64,000 bases of DNA. Source: Ruegeria aquimaris. Its GTDB lineage: Bacteria; Pseudomonadota; Alphaproteobacteria; Rhodobacterales; Rhodobacteraceae. This document shows, piece after piece, positions 9,810 to 18,719 of the stretch (its first letter is position 1; each line of letters opens with the position of its first letter). Below the pieces are notes generated by a model, which ran no database searches, was not told the DNA's origin, and saw nothing but the letters and a program-made list of their open reading frames with translations. Where the stretch lies: assembly GCF_025751555.1 (NCBI RefSeq), contig NZ_JAOWLB010000003.1, positions 310,001 to 374,000 on the forward strand, in the 5' to 3' direction. A program made the position numbers and the translations under genes.

Positions 9810-10903
9810 TGGACAAGATGCCCAAATGGGCCGATGTGGTGCTGATCCCGCTGATCAGCCTGATCCTTGCCGCGATCCTGTCGGCGCTGGTCATTCTCGG
9901 CATTGGCGAAGATCCGGTGGCCGCCGTCAACATGATGGTATCGGGCGCGCTGGGTTCGACCTATGGCTGGGGCTATACGCTCTATTACGCCACCAACTTC
10001 ATGTTCACAGGCCTCGCCGTGGCCGTCGCCTTTCATGCCCGCCTGTTCAATATCGGCGGCGAGGGGCAGGCGATGCTCGGTGGCCTTGGCGTGGCGCTGG
10101 TCTGTCTCTACGTCCCTTGGCCACACTGGACCATCGCGCTGCTGGCGGCCTGCGCGGCCTCGATGCTGTTTGGTGCGATCTGGGCGGCAATCCCCGCCTA
10201 TCTTCAGGCCCGGCGGGGCAGCCACATCGTGATCACCACGATCATGTTCAACTTTATCGCGGCGGCCTTTCTCAACTATATGCTCGTCAACGTGATGCGC
10301 CCGGTGGGCTCCATGGACCCCGCAACCGCGCGCTTTAACGAGACCGTTCACCTGCCGACCCTGCACGAGCTTTTGGCCCCGATCGGTATCAACTTTTCCA
10401 AGGCGGCCCCTGCCAACGTCTCTCTTCTGGTTGCAGTTCTGGCCTGTGTCGTGGTCTGGGCGCTGATCTGGCGGACGCGGCTTGGGTATGAGATCCGAGC
10501 CTATGGCCATTCCGAGACCGGCGCGCTTTATGCGGGCATCTCGCCCTACAAGATCACCATGATCGCCATGCTGATCTCGGGCGCCCTTGCCGGCCTGATG
10601 GCCATCAACAACGTGATGGGAGAGGCCGAGCGACTGGTCCTGAACTCGACCGAGGGCGCCGGTTTCATCGGTATCGCCGTCGCCCTGATGGGCCGCAGCC
10701 ATCCGTTCGGGGTGTTCCTGGCGGCGATCCTGTTCGGGTTCCTCTATCAGGGCGGCGCCGAACTGGCGCTCTGGACCAATATCCCGCGCGAGTTGATCGT
10801 CGTCATTCAGGCGCTCGTCATCCTGTTCACCGGGGCGCTCGACAACATGGTGCGGATGCCGCTTGAAAAGATCTTCCTGGCCCTTCGGAAAGGCAACGCG
10901 TGA
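9809..10903 (+). CDS. nucleoside ABC transporter permease 1
   Basis: A 364-aa membrane protein of the branched-chain/ribose-type permease family (BPD_transp_2), with about nine to ten helices and the conserved FNIGGEGQAMLGGLG segment that marks BMP-type importers. The start ATG shares its A with the stop of the ATPase gene (TGATG), indicating coupled translation. It pairs with the next gene as the heterodimeric channel. Confidence 0.92.
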
Positions 10904-11868
10904 TGGACTTTCTGACGATCATCCAGGTTCTCGATTCCACCGTCCGCCTGGCCACGCCGCTGCTGCTGGCGTGCCTGGCGGGCCTCTTTTCAGAACGTGC
11001 CGGCATCTTTGACATCGGGCTCGAAGGCAAGATGCTGATGTCCGCCTTCTTTTCCGCAGCTGTTGCCGCAGTCACCGGCTCGGTCTGGCTGGGCCTTCTG
11101 GCAGGTATCGCGGCGTCGCTGCTGCTGGCCGGGCTGCATGGGCTCGCCTCGATCACCTTTCGTGGCAACCAGCTGATTTCGGGCGTCGCCATCAACTTTC
11201 TCGCTGCGGGCATGACTGTCCTGATCGCTCAGGACTGGTTCCAGCAGGGCGGGCGCACACCATCGCTGATCGGGGGCGGCCGGTTTGGTCCGATTGACTG
11301 GCCGCTCAGCGAAACCCTGGCCAATGTTCCCGTGATCGGACCGGTCTATGCCGAGCTGTTGTCCGGTCACTCGATCCTTGTCTATGTCGCTTTCCTGGCC
11401 GTGCCTGCGACCTGGTGGGTTCTGTTCCGCACCCGGTTCGGCCTGCGCCTGCGGGCCGTCGGCGAAAATCCGGCTGCCGTGGACACGGCAGGGGTTTCGG
11501 TCGTCGGGTTACGCTATGCCGCCGTAATGATCTGTGGTGTGCTCTGCGGTATTGCCGGCGCCTATCTGGCCACCGCGCTCCAGGCCGGGTTCGTCAAGGA
11601 CATGACTGCCGGGCGCGGCTTTATTGCACTTGCGGCGCTGATCTTTGCCAAATGGCGGCCCTGGCATGCCATGTGGGCCTGTCTGCTGTTCGGCCTGTTG
11701 CAGGCAATCGCGCTCAGGTTCCAGAATATCGACCTGGGCGGCGTGGTGATCCCGGTGCAGGTGATGGATGCGCTTCCCTATGTTCTGACCGTGGTCATCC
11801 TGGCCGGTTTTGTGGGCAAGGCGATTCCGCCCCGTGCAGGCGGCGAACCCTACGTGAAAGAACGTTGA
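10903..11868 (+). CDS. nucleoside ABC transporter permease 2
   Basis: A 321-aa permease, the second half of the channel. It carries ERAGIFDIGLEGKMLMSAF, the counterpart of the GEGQ loop in permease 1. The ATG at 10903 overlaps the previous stop by one base; a GTG one codon earlier is also possible. With the binding protein and ATPase this completes a BMP-type importer, most probably for purine or other nucleosides. deoD, 12 kb away, could use the substrate. Confidence 0.92.
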   Translation: MDFLTIIQVLDSTVRLATPLLLACLAGLFSERAGIFDIGLEGKMLMSAFFSAAVAAVTGSVWLGLLAGIAASLLLAGLHGLASITFRGNQLISGVAINFLAAGMTVLIAQDWFQQGGRTPSLIGGGRFGPIDWPLSETLANVPVIGPVYAELLSGHSILVYVAFLAVPATWWVLFRTRFGLRLRAVGENPAAVDTAGVSVVGLRYAAVMICGVLCGIAGAYLATALQAGFVKDMTAGRGFIALAALIFAKWRPWHAMWACLLFGLLQAIALRFQNIDLGGVVIPVQVMDALPYVLTVVILAGFVGKAIPPRAGGEPYVKER

Positions 11869-11959
11869 TAGGGCCAGATCGACAGGTAATTTCAGTCCTG
11901 TTTGCTGCATGGCGGCATTCTTCGTTGATTTATGGGGGGGGAGCGGTTTAACAAAAAAC

Positions 11960-12883
11960 ATGCAGATATACCTCCCCATCGCCGAAGTGTCAGCGAACCC
12001 GGTCGTCCTGCTTGGGATCGGCGGGTTTGTGGGGGTATTGTCAGGCATGTTCGGCGTCGGGGGCGGTTTTCTGATCACGCCGATGCTGTTCATGATCGGT
12101 ATTCCCCCCGCAATCGCCGTGGCCACATCGGCCAATCAGGTGGTAGCCTCCTCGATCTCGGGCGTGCTGGCGCACCTTCGCAAGCGGACGGTTGATCTGA
12201 AGATGGGCGGCGTACTTCTGCTCGGCGGCCTGTTCGGTGCCGCCGCCGGGATGCTTCTGTTCAATCTGATGAAAAGCCTGGGCCAGGTCGATCTGGCGGT
12301 CCAGCTTTGTTATGTGCTGTTTCTGGGTGTCATCGGCGGGCTGATGTTCGTCGAGAGCGTCAACGCAATACACCGCTCGCGCGCGGCGGTTCCACCAACG
12401 CCATACAAACGCAAACAGCGCGGCTGGGTTCAGTCCCTGCCGCTAAAGGTGCGCTTTCGCACGTCGAACCTGTACATATCTGCGATCCCGCCGGTTCTGG
12501 TCGGCTTTGGCGTCGGCGTCTTGTCCGCGGTCATGGGCGTCGGTGGCGGCTTCATCATGGTCCCGGCGATGATCTACATCCTCGGCATGCCGACCAAGGT
12601 GGTGATCGGCACCTCGCTGTTCCAGATCATCTTCGTTGCCGGGTTTACGGCGATGATGCATGCCACCACCAACTATTCTGTCGACATCGTGCTGGCCCTG
12701 TTCCTGCTGATCGGAGGGGTACTGGGCGCGCAGCTGGGCACCCGCATCGGCGCCTATCTCAAGGCGGAACAGCTTCGCGTCCTGCTGTCGCTCCTCGTAC
12801 TGTCGGTATCGACCAAGATCGGGTTCGAACTGCTGCTCGAACCGGGTGACCATTTCAATCTTTCTGTTCCAGGCGGGTTCTGA
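11960..12883 (+). CDS. sulfite exporter TauE/SafE (TSUP) family permease, copy 1
   Basis: A 307-aa protein with about eight membrane helices. Each half carries the TSUP glycine motif (GMFGVGGGFLITP near residues 30-42, GVGGGFIMVPAMIYILG near 195-211). The ATG at 11960 was chosen because the downstream paralogue starts with the same MQIYLPIAEVS sequence; a 17-residue longer frame exists. It is about 70 percent similar to copy 2 by eye. TSUP proteins export or import sulfite, sulfoacetate or related small anions. The substrate is unknown here. Confidence 0.87.
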   Translation: MQIYLPIAEVSANPVVLLGIGGFVGVLSGMFGVGGGFLITPMLFMIGIPPAIAVATSANQVVASSISGVLAHLRKRTVDLKMGGVLLLGGLFGAAAGMLLFNLMKSLGQVDLAVQLCYVLFLGVIGGLMFVESVNAIHRSRAAVPPTPYKRKQRGWVQSLPLKVRFRTSNLYISAIPPVLVGFGVGVLSAVMGVGGGFIMVPAMIYILGMPTKVVIGTSLFQIIFVAGFTAMMHATTNYSVDIVLALFLLIGGVLGAQLGTRIGAYLKAEQLRVLLSLLVLSVSTKIGFELLLEPGDHFNLSVPGGF

Positions 12884-12885
12884 GC

Positions 12886-13806
12886 GTGCAGATATATCTT
12901 CCCATCGCCGAAGTTTCAGTAAATGCCTTTCTGCTTCTGGGCCTGGGTGGGATGGTCGGGATACTGTCGGGCATGTTCGGTGTCGGTGGCGGCTTCCTGA
13001 TGACGCCACTCTTGTTCTTTATCGGCATCCCTCCCGCAGTCGCGGTTGCCACCGAAGCCAACCAGATCGTCGCCTCCTCCTTCTCGGGTGTCCTGGCCCA
13101 TTTCCGAAGGCGGACGGTGGACCTTAAGATGGGTACGATCCTGCTGACCGGGGGGTTGATCGGGGCCGCTCTAGGGGTTGTCCTGTTCAACTACCTCAAG
13201 AGCCTGGGTCAGGTCGATCTGTTGGTCAAGCTTTGCTACGTCGTCTTTCTGGGCGTCATTGGCGGGCTGATGTTCATCGAAAGCCTGAACGCCATCCGCA
13301 AATCGCGCAAACCCGGCGGTGCCCCCCCAAAAAGACGACAGCGCGGCTGGATCCACGCCATGCCGCTGAAGATGCGGTTTCGCACTTCGGGTCTCTATAT
13401 CTCCGTCATCCCACCGATGGTCGTTGGGCTGCTGGTTGGTGTCCTTTCGGCCATCATGGGCGTCGGCGGCGGGTTCATCATGGTCCCGGCAATGATCTAT
13501 CTGCTTGGCATGCCGACCAAGGTTGTGGTCGGCACCTCGCTGTTCCAGATCATCTTTGTCACCGCGTTCACGACCATGCTGCACGCCACCACCAACTATA
13601 CCGTGGATGTCGTTCTTGCGGTCCTCCTTCTGGTGGGCGGGGTCATCGGGGCGCAGATCGGCACCGTGATCGGCGGCAAGATGAAGGCCGAACAGTTGCG
13701 CATTCTGCTGGCGGGCCTGGTCCTGGCCGTCTGCGGAAAGCTGGCCCTGGACCTTCTGCTGATGCCTAGCGAACTCTATTCGCTTGGCGCCGCCGGAGGA
13801 CATTGA
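12886..13806 (+). CDS. sulfite exporter TauE/SafE (TSUP) family permease, copy 2
   Basis: 306 aa, a tandem paralogue of the preceding gene with the same N terminus, helix pattern and both glycine motifs. It starts with GTG two bases after the copy-1 stop and ends one base before the TIGR02186 start, so all three are one operon. A charged cytoplasmic loop (KSRKPGGAPPKRRQRGW, about residues 142-158) lies between the halves in both copies. The pair may form a heterodimer or represent recent substrate divergence; sequence alone does not decide. Confidence 0.87.
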   Translation: MQIYLPIAEVSVNAFLLLGLGGMVGILSGMFGVGGGFLMTPLLFFIGIPPAVAVATEANQIVASSFSGVLAHFRRRTVDLKMGTILLTGGLIGAALGVVLFNYLKSLGQVDLLVKLCYVVFLGVIGGLMFIESLNAIRKSRKPGGAPPKRRQRGWIHAMPLKMRFRTSGLYISVIPPMVVGLLVGVLSAIMGVGGGFIMVPAMIYLLGMPTKVVVGTSLFQIIFVTAFTTMLHATTNYTVDVVLAVLLLVGGVIGAQIGTVIGGKMKAEQLRILLAGLVLAVCGKLALDLLLMPSELYSLGAAGGH

Positions 13807-13807
13807 G

Positions 13808-14584
13808 ATGCGCGTACTCACCTATTTGGCATTGCTTGCCGCGCTGATCGTCCCTGTGGCCACCCAGGCGACCGAAGAGCAGGTCGTTCTTGGCCTCAGC
13901 CGGGACCGCGTTGCCATCACCGCCAATTTCGATGGCTCCGACATCCTGATCTTTGGCGCGATCAAGCGTGAGACACCGATACCCGATGGCGATCCCCTAC
14001 AGGTCATCGTCGCGGTGTCCGGTCCATCGGCCCCCGTACTCGTGCGCCGCAAGGAAAAGAAACTCGGGATTTGGGTGAACGCCGACAGTGTTCTGGTCGA
14101 TTCGGCCCCCAGCTTTTATGCCGTGGCGACCAGCAGCCCGTTTCACGAGGCCATATCCGACACCGAGGATTTGCGCCATAAGATCTCGATCACGCGGGCA
14201 ATCCGCTCGGTCGGGGCTGACATGAACATCCAGAATGCCCAGGAATTCGCCGAAGCCGTAGTGCGCATCCGGGCGAACGACGCGCTTTACTCCATTCGGG
14301 AAAACACCGTCGCCGTTGACGAGCAGACCTTGTTCCGGACCGAAATCGACATGCCCGCGAACCTGACCGAAGGCAACTACTCGGCCCGGATATTCCTGAC
14401 GCGGGGCGGCAAGGTCGTGTCCACCTATGAAACCACGATCGACGTGCAAAAGGTCGGGCTGGAGCGGTTCCTGTTCAACCTCTCGCGGGAACAGCCCATC
14501 GTATATGGGTTGATGTCACTGGCCATCGCGATTGCGGCGGGCTGGGGCGCGTCTGCGGCGTTCCGGGCGCTGCGCGGCACCTGA
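13808..14584 (+). CDS. TIGR02186-family (Alph_Pro_TM) periplasmic membrane-anchored protein
   Basis: A 258-aa protein with a signal peptide (about 1-22, ending TQATE), a roughly 200-residue periplasmic domain beginning EQVVLGLSRDRVAITANFDGSDILIFGA, and a C-terminal membrane helix (about 233-252) ending in a basic tail. This matches the alphaproteobacterial TIGR02186 family. Function is unknown, but it is regularly coupled to TSUP permeases, as here. It may be an extracytoplasmic partner of the transporter. Confidence 0.85.
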   Translation: MRVLTYLALLAALIVPVATQATEEQVVLGLSRDRVAITANFDGSDILIFGAIKRETPIPDGDPLQVIVAVSGPSAPVLVRRKEKKLGIWVNADSVLVDSAPSFYAVATSSPFHEAISDTEDLRHKISITRAIRSVGADMNIQNAQEFAEAVVRIRANDALYSIRENTVAVDEQTLFRTEIDMPANLTEGNYSARIFLTRGGKVVSTYETTIDVQKVGLERFLFNLSREQPIVYGLMSLAIAIAAGWGASAAFRALRGT

Positions 14585-14587
14585 CGG

Positions 14588-15316
14588 TCAACCGCGACCC
14601 ACATAGGCCATGGTCGTAGCCATCACCGTCATGAACAGGACATTGGCCTCAGCCGGCAGGCTGGCCATATGCAGCACAGAACGCGCGGCATCGGCAACAT
14701 CCATTGTCGGATCGGGTTCTCGCCCCTGCTCCAGCGCGGCCTTGTTCAGGCCCGCGACCATCTCGGTGCGGGCATTTCCGATGTCGATCTGGCCCGCCGC
14801 GATCCCAAACCCGCGACCGTCCACCGACAGGCTGCGGGTCAGCCCCGTAATGGCGTGTTTGGTCGCCGTGTAATGCACCGAGTTCGGGCGCGGCGCGTGC
14901 GCCGCGATGGAACCGTTGTTGATGATCCGGCCGCCCTGAGGTTCTTGCCGCCTCATCCTGGCAAATGCAGCGCGCGCGCAGAGAAACATCCCGTTCAGGT
15001 TGACGTTCACCGAACGAAACCAATCCTCCAGTGCAATCTCGTCGATGGTTCCGCCCGGCGCGAAGATGCCCGCATTGTTGAACAGGACATCCAGTCGCCC
15101 GGCCTGCGTGCAGAACCGGTCAAACGCCGCCTCGACAGCCTCCGGATCTGTGACATCCGCAACCAGGGGAATGGCCCGCTCACGACCCTTGGCCATTTCG
15201 TCCAGCACGTCGCCGCGCCGCGCCAGCATGCCGACCGTCCAGCCTTCGGACAGGAACAATTCGGCCGTCGCCCTGCCAATGCCAGAACTGGCGCCGGTAA
15301 TCAGAATGCTTCTCAC
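14588..15316 (-). CDS. short-chain dehydrogenase/reductase
   Basis: A 242-aa classical SDR. The cofactor motif is TGASSGIG (7-14), NNAG is at 80-83, catalytic Ser136 is in NNGSIAAH, and Tyr149/Lys153 are in HYTATK. It probably reduces or oxidises a small alcohol/carbonyl with NAD(P). The start overlaps the end of the RecD-like helicase gene by four bases, so the two are co-transcribed. The substrate is not inferable. Confidence 0.9.
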   Translation of the reverse strand: MRSILITGASSGIGRATAELFLSEGWTVGMLARRGDVLDEMAKGRERAIPLVADVTDPEAVEAAFDRFCTQAGRLDVLFNNAGIFAPGGTIDEIALEDWFRSVNVNLNGMFLCARAAFARMRRQEPQGGRIINNGSIAAHAPRPNSVHYTATKHAITGLTRSLSVDGRGFGIAAGQIDIGNARTEMVAGLNKAALEQGREPDPTMDVADAARSVLHMASLPAEANVLFMTVMATTMAYVGRG

Positions 15317-16848
15317 AGCGTGATCTCCTCTTCCAACCTCAGGACGGGCGCCTCTGCCTGTTTCAGATCATCCACCCGCAGCGGCTGCGTCGGCTTCGAC
15401 AGCCGGTTGCGCACCACCCAGATCAACCGTTCCTGCGCCCGGGTGATCGCCACATAGGCGAGCCGTTTCCACAAGGGCTGCCCGGCCTCGACCCGCCCGG
15501 CTCGGGCGGCAGCAAAGAGATCGGGCGCAAAGACCTGAACCGTATCCCATTGCGATCCTTGCGCCTTGTGAATGGTCACGGCAGCGCCGTGCAGGAACGT
15601 GGCGCCCATACGGGCGGCAAAGGGGATAAAGGGCTCTTCCTCGTCCGGCTTTTCGATCTTGACGATCGAGGCCGCAGACACCTGGGGATCCTCGGCGCCC
15701 ATCACGTGCAGGCGCGAGAAGCCCGGTTTGCGCCCCGGCCCGAGATAGATCACCTGCGCGCCCTTGATCAGCCCGCGCGCCTCAAGATCAAGCCGCTTCT
15801 TGCGGTGTTTGAGTGGCAGTTCAATCCCGTCGCAGATCAGCGGTTCGCCCTCCAGCAACTCTTGCTCGGGCGCGTCATAGACCGTTCGAAACGCATTGAT
15901 CAGACGGATGCGCGTTGCGTTGCGCCAGACTAGGACCGGGCTGCGCGCCATCAGATCAACTTCGACCCTTTGCCCCCAGACAATGCGATCATCCTGACGG
16001 GACTTGTCCTCAACCATCTGCTCGAAGGTTTGGAAATCGACCTGCGGATCCGCCAGCGCATGGGCGAGATCGAGAATGGGGCTATCCGCATCCTGCCGGT
16101 GAATACGGCTCAGGTTCAGCTTGCGTGGCTCTGGCAACTGGTCAAACACCATCGAGCCCGACTGGTTCACCGGCGCCAGCTGAGCCGGATCTCCAAACAG
16201 AACCAATGTCGGGAAAATCTCTTTCAAATCCTCGAACTGCCGGTCATCCAGCATCGACGCCTCGTCAATGAAACCGATATCCAGCGGCTCATCGCGCCGT
16301 TTCCAGCCGGTGATGAAATCGGACCCCCGCAACCCCGCCGCAGCTAGCGCGCCAGGGATCGAACTGTTGCGGGCATAAAACGCCGCCGCCCGGTCCAGCG
16401 CCTCTTCACTCAACCCCTCTACCTCGGGTCGGTCGCCATTGCCGGCAAGCCATTCGGCGATGCGCTCGTAGTCGGGGTCATAGACCGGGGTATAGAGAAT
16501 ACGGTGGATCGTGGTCGCCGGCACCCCGCGCAGACGCAGCACGCTGGCGGCCTTGTTGGTGGGCGCCAGCACCGCAAGCGTGCGCCGGTCCTTGCTTTTG
16601 CGGCCTTCGTAATCACCGGACACGACCTGTACACCCGCTTGCGTCAGCGCCTTGCACAGCTCGGCCAACAGCATCGTTTTGCCCGACCCGGCCTTGCCGA
16701 TGACAGCCATCACGCCCGTTGCGCCGCCTTCCGGGGGGCGCAACAGGGCATCGTCATCGAGATCGACGCCCGCCGCCCGCAAGAGCTCGGCGATCGCGTC
16801 ATAGGCACTGGCCTGGTCGTCGGAATAGGTGACCGCGTTCATAGTCAT
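15313..16848 (-). CDS. RecD-like superfamily 1 DNA helicase / AAA ATPase
   Basis: A 511-aa ATP-dependent exonuclease/helicase of the RecD2-like type. Walker A GKAGSGKT is at 51-58, motif Ia APTNKAA near 95-101, motif II DEAS at 195-198, GDPAQL (motif III), and the UvrD_C_2 region has AVTIHKAQGSQWDTV then AYVAITRAQERLIWV near the C terminus. It is much smaller than RecD2 (about 720) and lacks the N-terminal helical extension. A stand-alone role in repair or ssDNA handling is plausible. Confidence 0.85.
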   Translation of the reverse strand: MTMNAVTYSDDQASAYDAIAELLRAAGVDLDDDALLRPPEGGATGVMAVIGKAGSGKTMLLAELCKALTQAGVQVVSGDYEGRKSKDRRTLAVLAPTNKAASVLRLRGVPATTIHRILYTPVYDPDYERIAEWLAGNGDRPEVEGLSEEALDRAAAFYARNSSIPGALAAAGLRGSDFITGWKRRDEPLDIGFIDEASMLDDRQFEDLKEIFPTLVLFGDPAQLAPVNQSGSMVFDQLPEPRKLNLSRIHRQDADSPILDLAHALADPQVDFQTFEQMVEDKSRQDDRIVWGQRVEVDLMARSPVLVWRNATRIRLINAFRTVYDAPEQELLEGEPLICDGIELPLKHRKKRLDLEARGLIKGAQVIYLGPGRKPGFSRLHVMGAEDPQVSAASIVKIEKPDEEEPFIPFAARMGATFLHGAAVTIHKAQGSQWDTVQVFAPDLFAAARAGRVEAGQPLWKRLAYVAITRAQERLIWVVRNRLSKPTQPLRVDDLKQAEAPVLRLEEEITL

Positions 16849-16908
16849 GGCGCGACCCTACAGGCGAGGGACGCGCCATACCAGTACTGTCCGAAAGCAA
16901 CGTCAGGA

Positions 16909-17547
16909 TTACGCCGTCCGCAGTTTCCGGCGCCGCTTATCCGTCCCGAATGCCGCATTGAACCACATGCGCGACAGCTCGCGGGATACACCGGCGCGCT
17001 CCGCCACACGTTCGCAATCCGCCGGCGAATAGGGCCACAACCCGACATAGACCCGATTGCGGCCCTGTCCTTCGCTACCCAGCACCTCGGGCGAGGATCC
17101 GATCAGGCGGTAGATGCGGATCATCCGGTCATCGAACACGCCCGCGATATGAGTCAGTCCGAACCCCTCCATAACCTCGCCACCGCTCAACATGATCGCG
17201 CCCGCGACGACCGAACTGGCCCGGCGCGACAGGCAGAATCGTGTTACCTCCCAGATCAGCGGGCTGCAAATCGGGCTGCCGCCGGTCAGGTGACCGAACA
17301 CATCGTTGATCATCACCGGCCCGGTCGTGGGCAGAAATCGCATGGACCCGCCGTGGCTGCCGTCCGGTTCTTCCCAGATCACGTAGAGCGGGTTCAGATC
17401 GTCGTATTGATCGCGCTCTTCTCCGGCCTCGTTGATATCGACATCCCAGCCCAACCGGGTCTTGAACTGATCGGCGCGGTCCAGAAACATCGACCTCGCC
17501 AGCTTGGGAAACCGGTGCAACTCGTCCGCATACAAATACCGCAGCAT
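16909..17547 (-). CDS. luxI: acyl-homoserine-lactone synthase, LuxI family
   Basis: A 212-aa autoinducer synthase that makes acyl-homoserine lactones from S-adenosylmethionine and an acyl carrier. Every canonical LuxI residue is visible: Arg24, Phe28, Trp34, Asp46, Asp49, Arg70, Glu100 and Arg103. The ATG at 17547 has AAGGGG eight bases upstream; the frame extends 11 codons further but without a ribosome site. It lies 83 bases downstream of luxR on the same strand, so the two form a QS pair. Confidence 0.93.
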   Translation of the reverse strand: MLRYLYADELHRFPKLARSMFLDRADQFKTRLGWDVDINEAGEERDQYDDLNPLYVIWEEPDGSHGGSMRFLPTTGPVMINDVFGHLTGGSPICSPLIWEVTRFCLSRRASSVVAGAIMLSGGEVMEGFGLTHIAGVFDDRMIRIYRLIGSSPEVLGSEGQGRNRVYVGLWPYSPADCERVAERAGVSRELSRMWFNAAFGTDKRRRKLRTA

Positions 17548-17630
17548 ATCTTTGTCCCCTTGCCGTCCGATATGGAACAAAAGGGGTACATGCGATTGGT
17601 TAATATCTGGTCAGCAAACCGTTCACCAAG

Positions 17631-18350
17631 TTAGACCACGATCAACCCTCGACTCATCGCCGTTGCTATCGCGTGGGTTGTGTTCAGGGCGCCCAGTTTG
17701 AATCGCGCGCTCTCTATGTAAACGCGCAAGGTATGTTCAGAAATCGACAGGGAATGTGCGACCTGGGCCCGGCTGTATCCAAGCGCCAACAGGGTCATCG
17801 CGTCGACCTCTCTAGGGGACAGGGTGCGCGAGAATTCCGGCTGACGGTTGGCTTCGAATTCCAGCGCTTTGCGGTTGAAGTAGTGCGCGATCAGAATCAG
17901 GTCGCGGGAATAGGTCGCCGTAAAGTCGGCCCAGGTCTCATCGTCGCAAGAGTTGTTCACGGTAAAAAGGGCAAACTGCCCGTTCGGCCCCCGGATCGGG
18001 ATCGAGAAGCCCTGGTTGCCAACCCCATGCTCCATCGCGTCCTTCAGAAACGCTTTTGCCGCCTTGCCGGACCAGTCCAGCCGTTTCCAGTCAACCGGGT
18101 GAAACCTCTGGAAACACCCAAGAATGACCGGATCAATCCGATGGTAGTTTTCGGCAAGATAGCGATCCACCCAGGACTGTGGATAAGTTGTACACCCGTA
18201 TTGATCACCGGCACTGTCCACCCAGTGATAGACGATGTGATCAATACCGAGTGTATCGCGCAACCTTGTGTTGGCCTGCTCCAGCCCCTCAAGCGCGCTG
18301 GCTGCGTCCAGCTCCTCCAAGATGGGTTCCAAATCGACCTTTCCGCCCAT
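17631..18350 (-). CDS. luxR: LuxR-family autoinducer-responsive transcriptional regulator
   Basis: A 239-aa protein with an N-terminal autoinducer-binding domain (Trp60, Tyr64, Asp73, Trp88, Gly114 matching the conserved pocket residues) and a C-terminal LuxR helix-turn-helix (about 176-233, LSPREVDAMTLLALGYSRAQVA). The start at 18350 (MGGKVDLEP) is the usual family length; a frame reaching 18401 would add 17 basic residues. Its 5' end overlaps a 72-aa ORF by 62 bases. It is the presumed cognate receptor of the LuxI downstream. Confidence 0.9.
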   Translation of the reverse strand: MGGKVDLEPILEELDAASALEGLEQANTRLRDTLGIDHIVYHWVDSAGDQYGCTTYPQSWVDRYLAENYHRIDPVILGCFQRFHPVDWKRLDWSGKAAKAFLKDAMEHGVGNQGFSIPIRGPNGQFALFTVNNSCDDETWADFTATYSRDLILIAHYFNRKALEFEANRQPEFSRTLSPREVDAMTLLALGYSRAQVAHSLSISEHTLRVYIESARFKLGALNTTHAIATAMSRGLIVV

Positions 18351-18507
18351 TCGACAGCGCCAATGCCTCTTCGTGCTTGGACGCGATTTCGGCGGCGGCA
18401 ATCAGCTTGGTATCATCAAGCTGCTCGGCCAGCGCATTCAGACCATTCGCCATCGCGAAAGATTTGAGGTCCGATAGTACGTCCAGGATCCATTCATTCT
18501 GTTGCAT
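18289..18507 (-). CDS. small hypothetical protein overlapping luxR (72 aa)
   Basis: A 72-aa ORF starting with ATG after a strong GAGGAGA site. It reads MQQNEWILDVLSDLKSFAMANG and contains an alpha-helical, acidic-amphipathic N-terminal 45 residues (ALAEQLDDTKLIAAAEIASK); the last 20 residues are basic and glycine-rich. It is in another frame from luxR and covers the luxR start, which itself lacks a good ribosome site, suggesting translational coupling. No known domain was recognised. I think it is real because of the start signal and coding-like composition. Confidence 0.65.
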   Translation of the reverse strand: MQQNEWILDVLSDLKSFAMANGLNALAEQLDDTKLIAAAEIASKHEEALALSNGRKGRFGTHLGGAGRSQRA

Positions 18508-18526
18508 CAGACTCTCCTCGAAATGA

Positions 18527-18551
18527 TTAACGAAGTGTTAACTCAACTATA
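18527..18551 (-). promoter_or_regulatory. putative promoter and inverted repeat ahead of the 72-aa ORF/luxR/luxI
   Basis: On the minus strand TATAGT (18546-18551) resembles a -10 box, with only a weak -35 upstream. Just downstream is an inverted repeat TTAAC-5-GTTAA (18527-18541) where transcription would start. This is a plausible operator, but no canonical 20-bp lux box was seen. Confidence 0.35.
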
Positions 18552-18660
18552 GCATGTGCCGCTTCCGTTAAGAAATTCACTGGTTTCCACTCCCCAAAAA
18601 TGGCGAGGAAGGCATTTGCAAGCCCCTGAAACCAAAAAACCTGACCAGAGAAAGCGAAAG

Positions 18661-18690
18661 GCCCGCGAGCCACAGACGTGATTCGCGGGC
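18661..18690 (-). terminator. terminator of ccr
   Basis: An 8-bp inverted repeat, GCCCGCGA / TCGCGGGC with a 14-base loop, lies 29 bases after the ccr stop. On the minus strand it is followed by a T-rich stretch (CTTTCGCTTTCTC). This fits a Rho-independent terminator for ccr. Confidence 0.6.
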
Positions 18691-18719
18691 TATCTTGTCG
18701 GCGTTTTCCGTGCAGGCCG

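Noticed and set aside
17548-17630. lux box ahead of luxI
   Set aside because: Only weak, short palindromic sequence (GGTTTGCTGACC-type) is present; no 18-20-bp dyad of the usual form.
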